From positions 62,001 through 126,000 of the forward strand of contig NZ_JAEDAK010000002.1 in NCBI RefSeq assembly GCF_016093275.1: DNA of 64,000 bases, read 5' to 3'. The stretch is from Inhella proteolytica. Its GTDB lineage: Bacteria > Pseudomonadota > Gammaproteobacteria > Burkholderiales > Burkholderiaceae_C. The translations under genes and the position numbers were made by a program. Shown in pieces: positions 1-8,727 of this stretch (position 1 is the stretch's first letter; every line of letters begins with the position of its first letter). A model generated the notes under the pieces. That model worked only from the letters and a program-made list of their open reading frames with translations, ran no database searches and was not told the origin of the DNA.

Positions 1-527
1 ACAAGGCCGGGCCGCTGCAGACCACGGCGCGCAATCTGGACGTCGCCGTCAAGGGCAAGAGCTGGCTCAGCGTGCAGGGCCTGGACGGCACCGAGGCCTA
101 CACCCGGGCCGGCGCGCTGGACGTCAACGCCGAGGGCCTGCTGGTGACACGCGGCGGCCTGCCCGTGCTGGGCGATGGCGGCCCCATCACCATCCCGCCC
201 AATTCCGAGATCCAGATCGGCGAGGACGGCACCGTTTCCGCCAAGGGAGCCACGGGCCGGCCCGCCAACGTTGGCCGGCTCAAGCTCGTCACCCCCGAGG
301 AGCGCATGACGCGCGGCGAGGACGGCCTGTTTCGCACGGTTGATCCCCTGCCTGCGGACCCCAATGCGCGCCTCGAAGCCGGCGTGCTGGAAGGCTCCAA
401 CGTCAGCGCCGTCGAGACCATGGTCTCCATGATCTCGGCCGCGCGCCAGTTCGAGCAGCAGATGAAGCTGCTCAACATCGCGCAGACGCAGGGCCAAGTC
501 TCCGCAAAACTGCTTTCACCGACGTGA
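1..527 (+). CDS. flgF: Flagellar proximal rod protein FlgF, C-terminal part (5' end outside window)
   Basis: This is the C-terminal part of a rod protein of the flagellar basal body; the frame is open from the first complete codon at position 3, so the gene begins before the window. FlgE/F/G-family features are visible: an early segment reading NLDVAVKGKSWLSVQG, the DGTEAYTRAG stretch, and a C-terminal heptad-rich helix (EGSNVSAVETMVSMISAARQFEQQMK) of the kind that packs into the rod. FlgF forms the proximal rod inside the periplasm after export by the flagellar type III apparatus. It lies just before flgG, as expected for a flgBCDEFGHIJ operon whose first genes must be to the left. FlgG is the main alternative but is separately present next door, so FlgF is the better name. 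Confidence 0.93.
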   Translation, partial: KAGPLQTTARNLDVAVKGKSWLSVQGLDGTEAYTRAGALDVNAEGLLVTRGGLPVLGDGGPITIPPNSEIQIGEDGTVSAKGATGRPANVGRLKLVTPEERMTRGEDGLFRTVDPLPADPNARLEAGVLEGSNVSAVETMVSMISAARQFEQQMKLLNIAQTQGQVSAKLLSPT

Positions 528-531
528 AGAG

Positions 532-605
532 CCCCCAGTTTCACTTCGTTCGCCACCCCCCAAGGGGGCCGCGGCGCCCTTGGGACGGCCCGGCGGGCGC
601 CGACC
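532..605. repeat. GC-rich intergenic repeat with CCCCC/GGGGG inverted arms (flgF-flgG gap)
   Basis: The gap between flgF and flgG holds a C-tract followed by CACCCCCCAAGGGGGCC and further GC-rich inverted arms. Similar C-tract/G-tract segments lie after flgJ (about 4092-4175) and before fliE (about 35140-35262), so this looks like a dispersed intergenic element inserted inside an operon. It could act as a transcript hairpin or attenuator; that is inference. Confidence 0.5.
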
Positions 606-624
606 GCATTAAGGAGTACCGAGC

Positions 625-1407
625 ATGATGCGCGCCCTCTGGATCGCCAAGACCGGCATGGAGGCCCAGCAAACCCAGCTGGACCACATCTCCAACAACC
701 TGGCCAACGTCTCGACGAATGGCTACAAGCGCTCGCAGGCCTTGTTCGAGGACCTGATGTACCAGAACCTGCGCCAGGCCGGCGCGCCGGAAACGGAGCA
801 GACGAACCTGCCCGCCGGCCTGCAGGTGGGCCTGGGCGTGCGCACCGCCGCCACCGGCCGCCAGTTCACGCAGGGCAATCTCTCGCAGAGCGGCAACAGC
901 CTGGACATGGCCATCACCGGCAAGGGCTTCTTCCAGATCCAGCGCCCCGACGGCACCACCGCCTACACGCGCGACGGCAGCTTCAAGGTCGACGCCAATG
1001 GCCAGATCGTCACCAACAACGGCGACACCCTGCTGCCCGGCCTGACCGTGCCCGCCAATGCCCTCTCGGTCAGCATCGGCGCCGACGGCACGGTCTCCGT
1101 CACCCTACCCGGCAACCCCACGCCGCAGGGCATCGGCCAGGTGCAACTGGCCAATTTCATCAACCCCAATGGCCTGGATCCGTTGGGCGGCAATCTCTAT
1201 GCCGAGACCGCCTCCAGCGGCGCCCCGCAGGTCGGCGCGCCGGGCACGAACAACCTGGGCGGCATCAAGCAGGGCTTCATCGAAAGCTCCAACGTCAATG
1301 TGGTCGAAGAGCTGGTGCAGATGATCCAGACCCAGCGCGCCTACGAGCTGAACTCCAAGGCGGTGCAGACCAGCGACCAGATGCTGCAGCGCCTCTCTCA
1401 GATCTGA
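625..1407 (+). CDS. flgG: Flagellar distal rod protein FlgG
   Basis: FlgG builds the distal rod that links the basal body to the hook. The 260-residue length equals the usual family length. The N-terminal rod signature [13 protein letters not shown] lies at about residues 23-35, and the C-terminal helix ([26 protein letters not shown]) is the classic FlgG/FlgE-family closing segment. The start at 625 is supported by TAAGGAG at 610-616; a second ATG follows directly. It sits between flgF and flgH in the conserved order, separated from flgF by a repeat-like spacer of about 95 bases, which is long for this operon. Confidence 0.97.
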   Translation: MMRALWIAKTGMEAQQTQLDHISNNLANVSTNGYKRSQALFEDLMYQNLRQAGAPETEQTNLPAGLQVGLGVRTAATGRQFTQGNLSQSGNSLDMAITGKGFFQIQRPDGTTAYTRDGSFKVDANGQIVTNNGDTLLPGLTVPANALSVSIGADGTVSVTLPGNPTPQGIGQVQLANFINPNGLDPLGGNLYAETASSGAPQVGAPGTNNLGGIKQGFIESSNVNVVEELVQMIQTQRAYELNSKAVQTSDQMLQRLSQI

Positions 1408-1416
1408 GGTTTCATC

Positions 1417-2082
1417 ATGAAGAAGCTCGCCCTGCTGCTGCTGCCCCTAGCCACCGGTTGCGCCGCCTGGCTGGATCCGCGCGTCGAGATGGACCCGCCG
1501 CCCGCCGTGCAGCTGCCCGACGTGCCGCCGCCGCAGGCCCGCAACGGCGCGATCTTCCATGCCGCCACCTACCGCCCGCTGTTCGAGGAACACCGGGCCC
1601 GGCTGGTGGGCGACACCCTGATGATCGCCATCACCGAGAAGATCAGCGCCTCGCAGTCCTCCAGCTCCGAGGCCGATCGCAGCGGCTCGCTCTCGGGCGA
1701 GGTCACGGCCATTCCGGGCCTGAACCCCGCCAAGGCCCTGGCGCGCGCCACCGCTGGCGCCAGCAGTGCCAACAAGACCACCGGCAAGGGCAGCAACGAG
1801 AACAGCAACGAGTTCAGCGGCAGCGTCACCGCGGTCGTCCAGGCCGTGCTGCCCAACGGGCACCTGCTGATCAGCGCCGAGAAACAGATCGGCGTGAACA
1901 ACAACGTCGACGTGCTGCGCTTCTCCGGCCAGGTCGATCCGCGCACCATCGGCGCCGGCAACGTGGTGTCCTCCACCGCGGTGGCCAATGTGCGCATCGA
2001 ACAGCGCGGCCGCGGTCCGGCCGAGGGATTGCATGGAATCGGCTGGCTTTCCCGGTTCTTCTTGAGTCTTTCGCCGACCTAA
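1417..2082 (+). CDS. flgH: Flagellar L-ring lipoprotein FlgH
   Basis: FlgH forms the L-ring, the outer-membrane bushing around the distal rod. The product of 221 residues starts with a lipoprotein signal (MKKLALLLLPLATGC), with the lipidated cysteine at residue 15. The family core is visible: VGDTLMIAITEKISASQ near residues 65-85, and NGHLLISAEKQIGVN followed by FSGQVDPRTI and the ring-forming IEQRGRG stretch. It follows flgG with a 9-base gap and precedes flgI. Export is by the Sec and Lol routes rather than the flagellar type III system. Confidence 0.96.
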   Translation: MKKLALLLLPLATGCAAWLDPRVEMDPPPAVQLPDVPPPQARNGAIFHAATYRPLFEEHRARLVGDTLMIAITEKISASQSSSSEADRSGSLSGEVTAIPGLNPAKALARATAGASSANKTTGKGSNENSNEFSGSVTAVVQAVLPNGHLLISAEKQIGVNNNVDVLRFSGQVDPRTIGAGNVVSSTAVANVRIEQRGRGPAEGLHGIGWLSRFFLSLSPT

Positions 2083-2097
2083 AGAACTTCAAGATTC

Positions 2098-2126
2098 GGT
2101 CGAGCCTCCCCTTCTTCCGCTCGACC
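2098..2126 (+). promoter_or_regulatory. Hairpin immediately upstream of flgI
   Basis: GGTCGAG at 2098-2104 pairs with CTCGACC at 2120-2126, ending two bases before the flgI ATG at 2129. No clear Shine-Dalgarno sequence lies in front of flgI, so the hairpin may influence translation. The function is inferred from position only. Confidence 0.4.
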
Positions 2127-2128
2127 CC

Positions 2129-3223
2129 ATGAAGTCCCTCCTCACCGCCCTGCTGCTGATCGTGTTGGCCCTGCCCTCGCAGGCCACGCGCATCAAGGAA
2201 GTCGCTGCCGTGGCCGGCGTGCGCTCCAACCCATTGACGGGCTATGGCTTGGTGGTGGGTCTGGACGGCACGGGCGACCAGACCACCCAGTCGCCCTTCA
2301 CCAACCAGAGCCTGACGGCGATGCTGCAGCAGTTCGGCATCACCCTGCCGCCCGGCGTCACGGCCAGCCCGCGCAACATCGCCGCGGTGGTCGTCACCAC
2401 CCAGCTGCCTGCCTTTGCGCAGCCCGGCCAGCAGCTGGACGTGACGGTGGCCTCGATCGGCAACGCCAAGTCGCTGCGCGGCGGCACGCTCATCACCACC
2501 CCGCTCAAGGGCGCGGACGGCCAGATCTACGCGCTGGCGCAGGGCAATCTGATCGTCGGCGGCGCCGGCGCCTCGGCCGGCGGCTCCAAGGTGCAGATCA
2601 ACCACCTCTCGGCCGGGCGCGTGCCGGCCGGCGCCACTGTGGAACGCGCCGTGCCCACGCCGCTGAACCAGGGTGCCTTCATCCAGCTGGACCTGAACAG
2701 CGTGGACTTCGCCACCGCCCGCGCGGTGGCCGGTGCCATCAACAAGGCCAAGGGCGAGGGCACGGCCCAGGCCATGGACGGCCGGGTGATCCGCGTCAAG
2801 GCGCCGCTGAACCCGGACGAGCGCGTCGGCTTCCTGGCCGACATCGAGAACCTGCCCTTCGATCTCGCCACCCCGGCCGCGCGCATCGTCATCAACGCCC
2901 GCACCGGCTCGGTGGTGATGAACCAGGCCGTCACGCTCGGCCCCTGCGCCGTGGCGCATGGCAACCTGAGCGTGACGATTGCCAGCACGCCCCAGGTCAG
3001 CCAGCCCGGGCCGCTCTCGGGCGGCCAGACCGTGGTCACCGAAAAAGTGGACATCACGCTCAAGCAGGAGCCCGGTCCGCTCGTCCAGATGCCCGCCAGC
3101 GCCAAGCTGGCCGACGTGGTCAAGGCCCTGTCCGCCCTGGGCGCCACGCCGGGCGATCTGCTCGCCATCCTGCAGGCCATGAAATCGGCCGGCGCCTTGC
3201 AGGCGGAGCTGGAGGTGATATGA
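2129..3223 (+). CDS. flgI: Flagellar P-ring protein FlgI
   Basis: FlgI assembles the P-ring in the peptidoglycan layer. The 364-residue product has a Sec signal peptide (MKSLLTALLLIVLALPSQA, cleavage after residue 19) followed by the hallmark TRIKEVAAVAGVRSNPLTGYG and GLVVGLDGTGDQT. The conserved VVVTTQLPAFAQPGQQLDV block and the C-terminal ADVVKALSALGATPGDLLAI segment, with an end at ELEVI, are typical of the whole family. The gene ends in an ATGA-type overlap with flgJ, indicating translational coupling. The start codon lacks an obvious Shine-Dalgarno and has a hairpin directly upstream. Confidence 0.97.
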   Translation: MKSLLTALLLIVLALPSQATRIKEVAAVAGVRSNPLTGYGLVVGLDGTGDQTTQSPFTNQSLTAMLQQFGITLPPGVTASPRNIAAVVVTTQLPAFAQPGQQLDVTVASIGNAKSLRGGTLITTPLKGADGQIYALAQGNLIVGGAGASAGGSKVQINHLSAGRVPAGATVERAVPTPLNQGAFIQLDLNSVDFATARAVAGAINKAKGEGTAQAMDGRVIRVKAPLNPDERVGFLADIENLPFDLATPAARIVINARTGSVVMNQAVTLGPCAVAHGNLSVTIASTPQVSQPGPLSGGQTVVTEKVDITLKQEPGPLVQMPASAKLADVVKALSALGATPGDLLAILQAMKSAGALQAELEVI

Positions 3224-4086
3224 CCCTCAACGCTGCGAGCTTTGCGCTCGATACGCAAAGCACCGATGCGCTGCGCGCCCAGGCGGCGCGCGACCCCAAA
3301 TCGGCCACCAAGGCGGCGGCCAAGCAGTTCGAAGCCTTGTTCATGAACGAGGTGATGAAGCGCATGCGCGCCGCCACGCTCGAATCCGGCCTGATGGAGA
3401 ACCGCCTCAGCCAGATCGGCACCGAGATGCTGGACCAGCAGTTCGCCACCCAGATGACCGGCCTGCCCGGCGGGCTGTCGGCGGCGATCGAGCGCCAGCT
3501 CAGCCGCGGCCTGCCCAGCACGCCCGGCGATGCCCTGAGCACTGGTGGCTTGGCCAAGCCGGCGGAGCCGCTGCCCGACCTGCCGAAGAAGAACGTGCCC
3601 GAGCATGTAGCCCGCTTCATCCAGCGCCATGGCGACGCCGCGCGCGCCGTGGCGCAGGAATCCGGCCTGCCGGCCGACTTCATGCTGGCGCAGGCCGCCC
3701 ACGAAACCGGCTGGGGCCGCGCCCGCATGAAGGCCAGCGACGGCAGCGACGCGCACAACCTGTTCGGCATCAAGGCCGGCCCCGGCTGGACCGGCAAGGT
3801 GGCCGAAGTGACGACGACCGAGTACGTGAACGGCCAGGCGCGCAAGGTGGTGGCCAAGTTCCGCGCCTACGACAGCCCGGAGGAGAGCTTCCGCGACTAC
3901 GCCAAGCTGCTGACCGGCAACCAGCGCTACGCCCAAGCCGTGGCCAGCGCCCAAGCCGCTCCCGACAACGCCGCAGCCTTCGCCAAACACCTGCAAAAAG
4001 CCGGCTACGCCACCGACCCGGAGTACGCCAACAAGCTGGCCCGCGTGATCAACACCACGGTTCGGGTGCAGCGCGCCCTTGCATGA
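3220..4086 (+). CDS. flgJ: Flagellar rod-cap and peptidoglycan hydrolase FlgJ
   Basis: FlgJ caps the growing rod and cuts peptidoglycan so that the rod can pass. The 288 residues show both classic domains: an N-terminal rod-binding part (KAAAKQFEALFMNEVMKRMR at about 27-48) and, after a linker, a C-terminal glucosaminidase-type domain from about residue 130. The motif AQAAHETGWG places the catalytic glutamate near residue 162, and the NLFGIKAGPGW block follows. The start overlaps the flgI stop by four bases. The dual-domain form, with hydrolase fused to cap, is the gamma/betaproteobacterial type. Confidence 0.96.
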   Translation: MTLNAASFALDTQSTDALRAQAARDPKSATKAAAKQFEALFMNEVMKRMRAATLESGLMENRLSQIGTEMLDQQFATQMTGLPGGLSAAIERQLSRGLPSTPGDALSTGGLAKPAEPLPDLPKKNVPEHVARFIQRHGDAARAVAQESGLPADFMLAQAAHETGWGRARMKASDGSDAHNLFGIKAGPGWTGKVAEVTTTEYVNGQARKVVAKFRAYDSPEESFRDYAKLLTGNQRYAQAVASAQAAPDNAAAFAKHLQKAGYATDPEYANKLARVINTTVRVQRALA

Positions 4087-4091
4087 TGGCC

Positions 4092-4175
4092 CACCCCCGA
4101 AGCGCTTCGCGCCTCCCCCTCAAGGGGGCGCCACGACTGGCCCGGCAAAGCCGGTTCCACCGTGGCCCCTTGATC
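4092..4175. repeat. GC-rich intergenic repeat (flgJ-flgK gap)
   Basis: Immediately after flgJ lies a segment with CCCACCCCCGAAGCGCTTCG, then CCCCCTCAAGGGGGCGCCA and an inverted GGCCCGGCAAAGCCGG stretch. It resembles the spacers at 532-605 and 35140-35262 and probably ends or attenuates the flgB-J transcript. Confidence 0.45.
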
Positions 4176-4206
4176 GGATTTGTGCGACCTTTTGCCGCCG
4201 TCAGCC

Positions 4207-4234
4207 ATTGATTGGCTTTTCGTCTGGCCGATAA
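4207..4234 (+). promoter_or_regulatory. Sigma-28 (FliA)-type promoter for flgKL, weak -35
   Basis: A perfect GCCGATAA -10 lies at 4227-4234, only 24 bases before the flgK ATG. The expected -35 position, 11-12 bases upstream, reads ATTGATTG and matches the consensus poorly. In enterobacteria flgKL is a FliA-dependent late operon, which agrees with the position. Confidence 0.55.
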
Positions 4235-4257
4235 CGAACTAGATCCGGAGTTTCCCC

Positions 4258-6288
4258 ATGTCCTTGCTGCTCAACCTCGGCGCCCGGGCGATGAACGCCA
4301 GTCAGACGGTGATCAGCACGATCGGGCACAACATTGCCAACGCCAACACGCCGGGCTATTCGCGCCAGACGGCGGTGCTCAAGACCGCCACGCCGCAGTT
4401 CACCGGCGCGGGCTTCCAGGGCAAGGGCGTGGCGGTGGACACCATCAACCGCGTCTACAACCGCTTCCTGACCCAGGAGGCCTATGGCTCGCGCGCCGCC
4501 GCCAGTGGCGACGAGGCCCTGCTGCTCAACCTGCAGCGCCTGGAGAAGGTGCTGCCCCCCGGCGAGGCCGGCCTGGGCAAGGCCATGAGCGACTTCCTGA
4601 ACGCCATGGTGGACGTGGCCAGTCGCCCGGCCGACCCGGCCGCCCGCCAGGTGGTGCTGGGCCGCACCAAGGAGATGGCCACGCGCTTCAGCAGCGCCGG
4701 CGCCCAGCTCAATGACCTGCAGGCCGGCGTGTCCAGCGACCTGCGCGCCAACGTGCAGGTGGTGAACGCGCTGGCCAAGCAACTGGCCAATGTGAACGGG
4801 CAGATCCAGCGCCTGAATGGCGGCGAGCACGACACCAATGACCTGCTGGACCAGCGCGACAACCTGATCTACGAGATCTCGAAGTACGTCACCGTCAGCA
4901 CCCTGGAGGCCGAGGACGGCTCGATGGGGGTGTTCATCGGCGGCGGCCAGCGCCTGGTGCTCTCCAACCAGGCGGCCGAACTGGTGGTGGAGCAGGACCC
5001 GTATGACTCCCAGCGCGTGCAGCTGGCCCTGAAGGGGCCGACCAACACCCTGCCGCTGGACGCCGCGCTGCTCACGGGCGGCTCGATGTCCGCGCTGCTG
5101 AGCTTCCAGAACCGCGACCTGCAGGACGCGCGCAACTACATCGGTCAGCTGGCCACCGCCCTCACGATGCGCGTCAACACCCAGCAGTCGCTGGGCCTGG
5201 ACCTGTCCACCCCTTCGGGCGCCGGTGTGGCCCTGCTGGCGGTGGGCGCCGAGCGCGTGCTGCCCGCCACCACCAATGCGCGCGACATCGCCGGCAATTT
5301 CCTCAGCAACGTCACCATCACCCGCGTCGACCCCGACTTCCTGCAGGCCAGCAGCTACATCCTGAAGGGGGACCCGGCCCTCGCTGGCACCTACCTGCTG
5401 GTGCGCGAGAGCGATGGCTTCACGCAGTCGGTGGTTGACGGCCAGACCATCGACGGCTTCCGCATCGACTTCGACCCCCTGCTCGCCCCGCCCGGCCCGC
5501 TCGACACCTACCGCCTGGAGCCGGTGGCCAATGCCGCGCCCGACATGCGCCGCGTGCTGGACCTGCCGGCCGGCATCGCCGCGGCCAGCCCGGTGAGCGC
5601 CGTCACCACCATCACCAACCGGGGCTCGGCCACGCTGGACAGCATCTTTGCCGTCGACCCCGCCACCTTCACCCCGGCCAACTTCCCCGCACCGCCGGCC
5701 GCACCCACCACCGTGCGCTTCACCGTGCAAAACCCGGATGGGCGCGTGAACTACGAGATCACCGGACCGTTCGGCACCCTGGCCGGCATCTGGACGCCCG
5801 GGCAACCGATCGGCAACGAGCCCGGCATCGCGCTGGGCTTCGAGATGCGCATCAACGGCGTGCCCAAGGGCGAGGACCTGGCCGCCACGCCACCCTACTT
5901 CGGCGACACCATCACCCTGGTGCCCACGCCCTACCCCGCCCAGAACAACGGCAACGTCAAGGCCTTCATCGAGCTGCAGGGCGAGAGCTTCGTCGGCAAG
6001 CGCCTGAACCCGCTGACCGGCGACATCTCCGCCGGCGCCACGCTCAACGAGGCCTACAGCGCGGCAATGGGCGAGATCGGCTCACGTGTGCAGGGCACCG
6101 AATACCTGGCCGGTGTGTCCGATCAGGTGGCACGGGACGCCGACGCCGCCAAGGCCGCCGAGGCCGGCGTGAACCTGGACGAGGAGGCTGCGCGAATGAT
6201 GCAGTACCAGCAGGCCTACCAGGCCGCCGCCAAGCTGCTGCAGGTGGCGCAGACGGTATTCGATGAACTGATCAACACCGTGAGGTAA
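4258..6288 (+). CDS. flgK: Flagellar hook-filament junction protein FlgK (HAP1)
   Basis: FlgK is the first hook-associated protein and joins hook to filament. The 676-residue product begins with the rod/hook family signature (SLLNLGARAMNASQTVISTI, GHNIANANTPGYSRQ) and ends with NLDEEAARMMQYQQAYQAAAKLLQVAQTVFDELI, given here as a description of the closing coiled-coil segment at about residues 640-674. It is longer than the enterobacterial protein (about 547) because the central surface-exposed region is enlarged, as in many betaproteobacteria. It follows a sigma-28-like -10 and a CCGGAG ribosome site and is followed by flgL after five bases. Confidence 0.95.
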   Translation: MSLLLNLGARAMNASQTVISTIGHNIANANTPGYSRQTAVLKTATPQFTGAGFQGKGVAVDTINRVYNRFLTQEAYGSRAAASGDEALLLNLQRLEKVLPPGEAGLGKAMSDFLNAMVDVASRPADPAARQVVLGRTKEMATRFSSAGAQLNDLQAGVSSDLRANVQVVNALAKQLANVNGQIQRLNGGEHDTNDLLDQRDNLIYEISKYVTVSTLEAEDGSMGVFIGGGQRLVLSNQAAELVVEQDPYDSQRVQLALKGPTNTLPLDAALLTGGSMSALLSFQNRDLQDARNYIGQLATALTMRVNTQQSLGLDLSTPSGAGVALLAVGAERVLPATTNARDIAGNFLSNVTITRVDPDFLQASSYILKGDPALAGTYLLVRESDGFTQSVVDGQTIDGFRIDFDPLLAPPGPLDTYRLEPVANAAPDMRRVLDLPAGIAAASPVSAVTTITNRGSATLDSIFAVDPATFTPANFPAPPAAPTTVRFTVQNPDGRVNYEITGPFGTLAGIWTPGQPIGNEPGIALGFEMRINGVPKGEDLAATPPYFGDTITLVPTPYPAQNNGNVKAFIELQGESFVGKRLNPLTGDISAGATLNEAYSAAMGEIGSRVQGTEYLAGVSDQVARDADAAKAAEAGVNLDEEAARMMQYQQAYQAAAKLLQVAQTVFDELINTVR

Positions 6289-6293
6289 GCACC

Positions 6294-7505
6294 ATGCGTG
6301 TTGCCACCGCCAATATGTACGACGCCACCATCAGCCAGCTGATGCGCCGGCAGATGGAAATGCAGACCACCCAGGTGCAGCTGACCTCGGGCAAGAAGGT
6401 CGCCGCCGCCAGCGACGACCCGACCGGCGCGGCGCGCGTGGAGCGCGCCCTGGCCTCGCTGGGTCGCGTGGAAGCGAACCAGCGCGCGCTGGAGGCCAGC
6501 CGCAACAGCATGCGCCTGGCCGAATCGGCGCTGGCCGACGGCAGCGAGATCCTGCAGCAGATCCGCGAAACCCTGGTGGCCGCCGGCAACGCCAGCTATG
6601 GCGATGCCGAACGCCTTGGTTTGGCCGCCAAGATCGAGGGCCTGCGCAACCAGCTGCTCTCCATCGCCAACCGGCCCGACGGCAGCGGCGGCTTCGTCTT
6701 CAGCGGTCAGGGGGCCAGCCAGCCCCCCTTCCTGGACGAAGCCGGCGGCGTGCGCTTCAATGGCCTGCCCGGCTCGGTGATCACCGGCAATCTGGACGAC
6801 TTCCCGCTCACCGTGGATGGTCGGCTGGCCTGGGAGGAGGCGCGCAGCGGCAATGGCTACTACGTCACCGCGCCGATGACGAACGCCATCACCGGCGGGC
6901 CGCCGCGCGCCTGGATCGACCCCGGCCGCGTCACCGACCCGGCGCTGCTGACCGGCAACGACTACGAGATCCAGATCAACGGCACCTCCGGCCTGGCCCA
7001 GGCCACCATCACCAACATCACCACCGGGGCCGTCACCACCGTGTTGCCCTACGAGTTGGGCAAGACCCTGACGATCGACGGCATGGCCTTCACCATCAGC
7101 GGCCTGGTGCAGGACGGCGACCGCTTCTCCATCGGCGCCTCGCAGAGCAATCTGCAGGTCTTCGACGTGCTGGACACCGCCGTGGCCGCGCTGCGCACGC
7201 CCGGCCGCAACGCCCAGCAAATCCAGCAGAGCAATGTGATCGCGCTGCGCGATCTGGACCAGAGCTTCCAGAACATGCAGAACGTGCGCAGCCTGGTGGG
7301 CGAACAGCTCAATCTGCTCGACGGCTCCGAGAACCGTCTGGCCGATCTGAAGCTTTACAACCAGAGCGAGCGCAGCGCCGCCGAAGACCTCGACATGACC
7401 GAGGCAATCTCGAAGTTCCAGGTGCAGCAGACCAGCTACGATGCAGCGCTCCGTTCCTATGCTGCCGTGCAGCGTTTGAACCTGTTTGACTACCTGAACT
7501 TCTGA
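6294..7505 (+). CDS. flgL: Flagellar hook-filament junction protein FlgL (HAP3)
   Basis: FlgL is the second junction protein between hook and filament and is flagellin-like. The 403-residue product starts with MRVATANMYDATISQLMRRQ and carries the flagellin-type N-terminal helix with LTSGKKVAAASDDPTGAARV. It closes with a C-terminal helix (TEAISKFQVQQTSYDAALRS) followed by LNLFDYLNF. It lies five bases after flgK and is certainly co-transcribed with it. The middle region is glycine/threonine rich and variable, as usual for the family. Confidence 0.96.
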   Translation: MRVATANMYDATISQLMRRQMEMQTTQVQLTSGKKVAAASDDPTGAARVERALASLGRVEANQRALEASRNSMRLAESALADGSEILQQIRETLVAAGNASYGDAERLGLAAKIEGLRNQLLSIANRPDGSGGFVFSGQGASQPPFLDEAGGVRFNGLPGSVITGNLDDFPLTVDGRLAWEEARSGNGYYVTAPMTNAITGGPPRAWIDPGRVTDPALLTGNDYEIQINGTSGLAQATITNITTGAVTTVLPYELGKTLTIDGMAFTISGLVQDGDRFSIGASQSNLQVFDVLDTAVAALRTPGRNAQQIQQSNVIALRDLDQSFQNMQNVRSLVGEQLNLLDGSENRLADLKLYNQSERSAAEDLDMTEAISKFQVQQTSYDAALRSYAAVQRLNLFDYLNF

Positions 7506-7537
7506 GGCGCCGCGGTCCTGCGCTTGATCGCAAGGGG

Positions 7538-7554
7538 CCCGGCACCGCGCCGGG
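7538..7554 (+). promoter_or_regulatory. Hairpin overlapping the ribosome site of the EAL-HDOD gene
   Basis: CCCGGC at 7538-7543 and GCCGGG at 7549-7554 form a short GC stem 12 bases before the ATG at 7567; the GGGAG that could serve as Shine-Dalgarno is part of the 3' arm. It might terminate the flgL transcript or gate translation. There is no U-run. Confidence 0.35.
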
Positions 7555-7566
7555 AGCCCGATCTCG

Positions 7567-8727
7567 ATGAGCAGCACCAAGCACCCTGTCCTGGCCCAGT
7601 TGGCGCTGGGTTTCGCCCCGCTGTACGACAAGCAGCGCCAGGTCCTGGCCACCCGGATCAGCTGTATTCCCCTCAAGCCCGACGCCGCCATCGACCCCAC
7701 GGCCCTGTTGGCCGCCATCAGCGAGGCCGCACCCGACAAGCCGGTGGTGCTGAACGTGCCCCAGGAAGCCGCGCTGCAGGGCCTGCTGGCGCAGGAGCTG
7801 CCGGCCAACATCGTGCTGGAAATCCCTGCCTTCCTGGCCGCCGGCCTGGCCGGCGGGCTCGAAGGCAAAAAGGGCCTTCTGCTCAAGGGAGCCAGCGCAC
7901 TCGGGGCCGAGCGGGCCGCCTTCAAGGCCACCGAGCTCGATCTGGACGACCTGCGCCGCGGCGTGCAGGACCCCAACAAGCTGCCGCTTTGGTGCAATGT
8001 GGTGCGCTCCGGCCCTGAGGCCGGTGAGGCCTTTGAGCGCGGCGCCGCCGCCGTGTTCGGCGTGCCCGTGGAGGGCCACTACGAAGCCCCGGCCGGCGCG
8101 CCCGCCAAGAGCGAGGTCAGCGCCGACCTGCAGGTCATCATCGTGCTGATGGGCCAGGTGGACCAGGGCGAGAGCGTCGAGAAGATGGAAGCCACGCTCA
8201 AGCGCGACCCCGGCCTGGCCTTCAAGCTGCTGCGCTACATGAACAGCGCCGCGTTCGGCCTGCCGGTGGAGGTGACCTCCTTCCGCCACGCCATGATGCT
8301 GCTGGGCCTGAACCGCCTGAAGCGCTGGCTGGCCCTGCTGCTGGCCACCGCCAGCAAGGACAGCACGATGCGCCCGGTGATGTGGGCCGCACTGCGCCGC
8401 GGCCTGCTGATGGAGGAACTCTCCAAGACCCTGCAGGACAGCGACGCCAAGGACGAGATGTTCATCTGCGGCCTGTTCTCGCTGCTCGACCACCTGCTCA
8501 AGACCCCGGTGGTCAAGCTGCTGGAATCCATCCCCTGCCCCGAGCGCGTGCGCCAGGCGCTGGTGGAGAACACCGGTCCCTACCAGCCCTTCATGCAGCT
8601 GGTGCATGCCATCGAGCTGGAGTCGGTGTTTGACTACCGCGAGGCCGCCGAGACCCTGATGATCGGCCCGGCCGAACTGAATCAGGCGGTGCTGAACTGC
8701 CTGCTCAAGGGCGCCCAGCTCGAATGA
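7567..8727 (+). CDS. Degenerate EAL-HDOD signalling protein (YuxH-like)
   Basis: The 386-residue product is a YuxH-type protein. Its N-terminal half (about 1-190) follows the fold order of an EAL domain but lacks the EAL motif and the usual metal-binding residues, so it is unlikely to hydrolyse cyclic-di-GMP. The C-terminal half (about 195-385) is an HDOD domain, recognised by KRDPGLAFKLLRYMNSAAFG, the following SFRHAMMLLGLNRLKRWLAL, and the bulky helical remainder without HD-hydrolase metal ligands. HDOD proteins act as protein-interaction hubs in signalling. The gene lies right behind flgKL and ends in an ATGA overlap with the Hpt gene, so the two are translationally coupled. The partner is probably the downstream Hpt and REC-GGDEF-EAL proteins, by inference from coupling. 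Confidence 0.82.
   Translation: MSSTKHPVLAQLALGFAPLYDKQRQVLATRISCIPLKPDAAIDPTALLAAISEAAPDKPVVLNVPQEAALQGLLAQELPANIVLEIPAFLAAGLAGGLEGKKGLLLKGASALGAERAAFKATELDLDDLRRGVQDPNKLPLWCNVVRSGPEAGEAFERGAAAVFGVPVEGHYEAPAGAPAKSEVSADLQVIIVLMGQVDQGESVEKMEATLKRDPGLAFKLLRYMNSAAFGLPVEVTSFRHAMMLLGLNRLKRWLALLLATASKDSTMRPVMWAALRRGLLMEELSKTLQDSDAKDEMFICGLFSLLDHLLKTPVVKLLESIPCPERVRQALVENTGPYQPFMQLVHAIELESVFDYREAAETLMIGPAELNQAVLNCLLKGAQLE

Noticed and set aside
2527-3996. Long antisense open frames, such as 489 codons opposite flgI-flgJ, 534 codons opposite flgK (4201-5805) and 579 codons opposite the REC-GGDEF-EAL gene (9572-11311)
   Set aside because: They mirror well-recognised genes in a GC-rich genome, where antisense frames stay open by codon bias. 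Their compositions are histidine, glycine and glutamine rich without family motifs.
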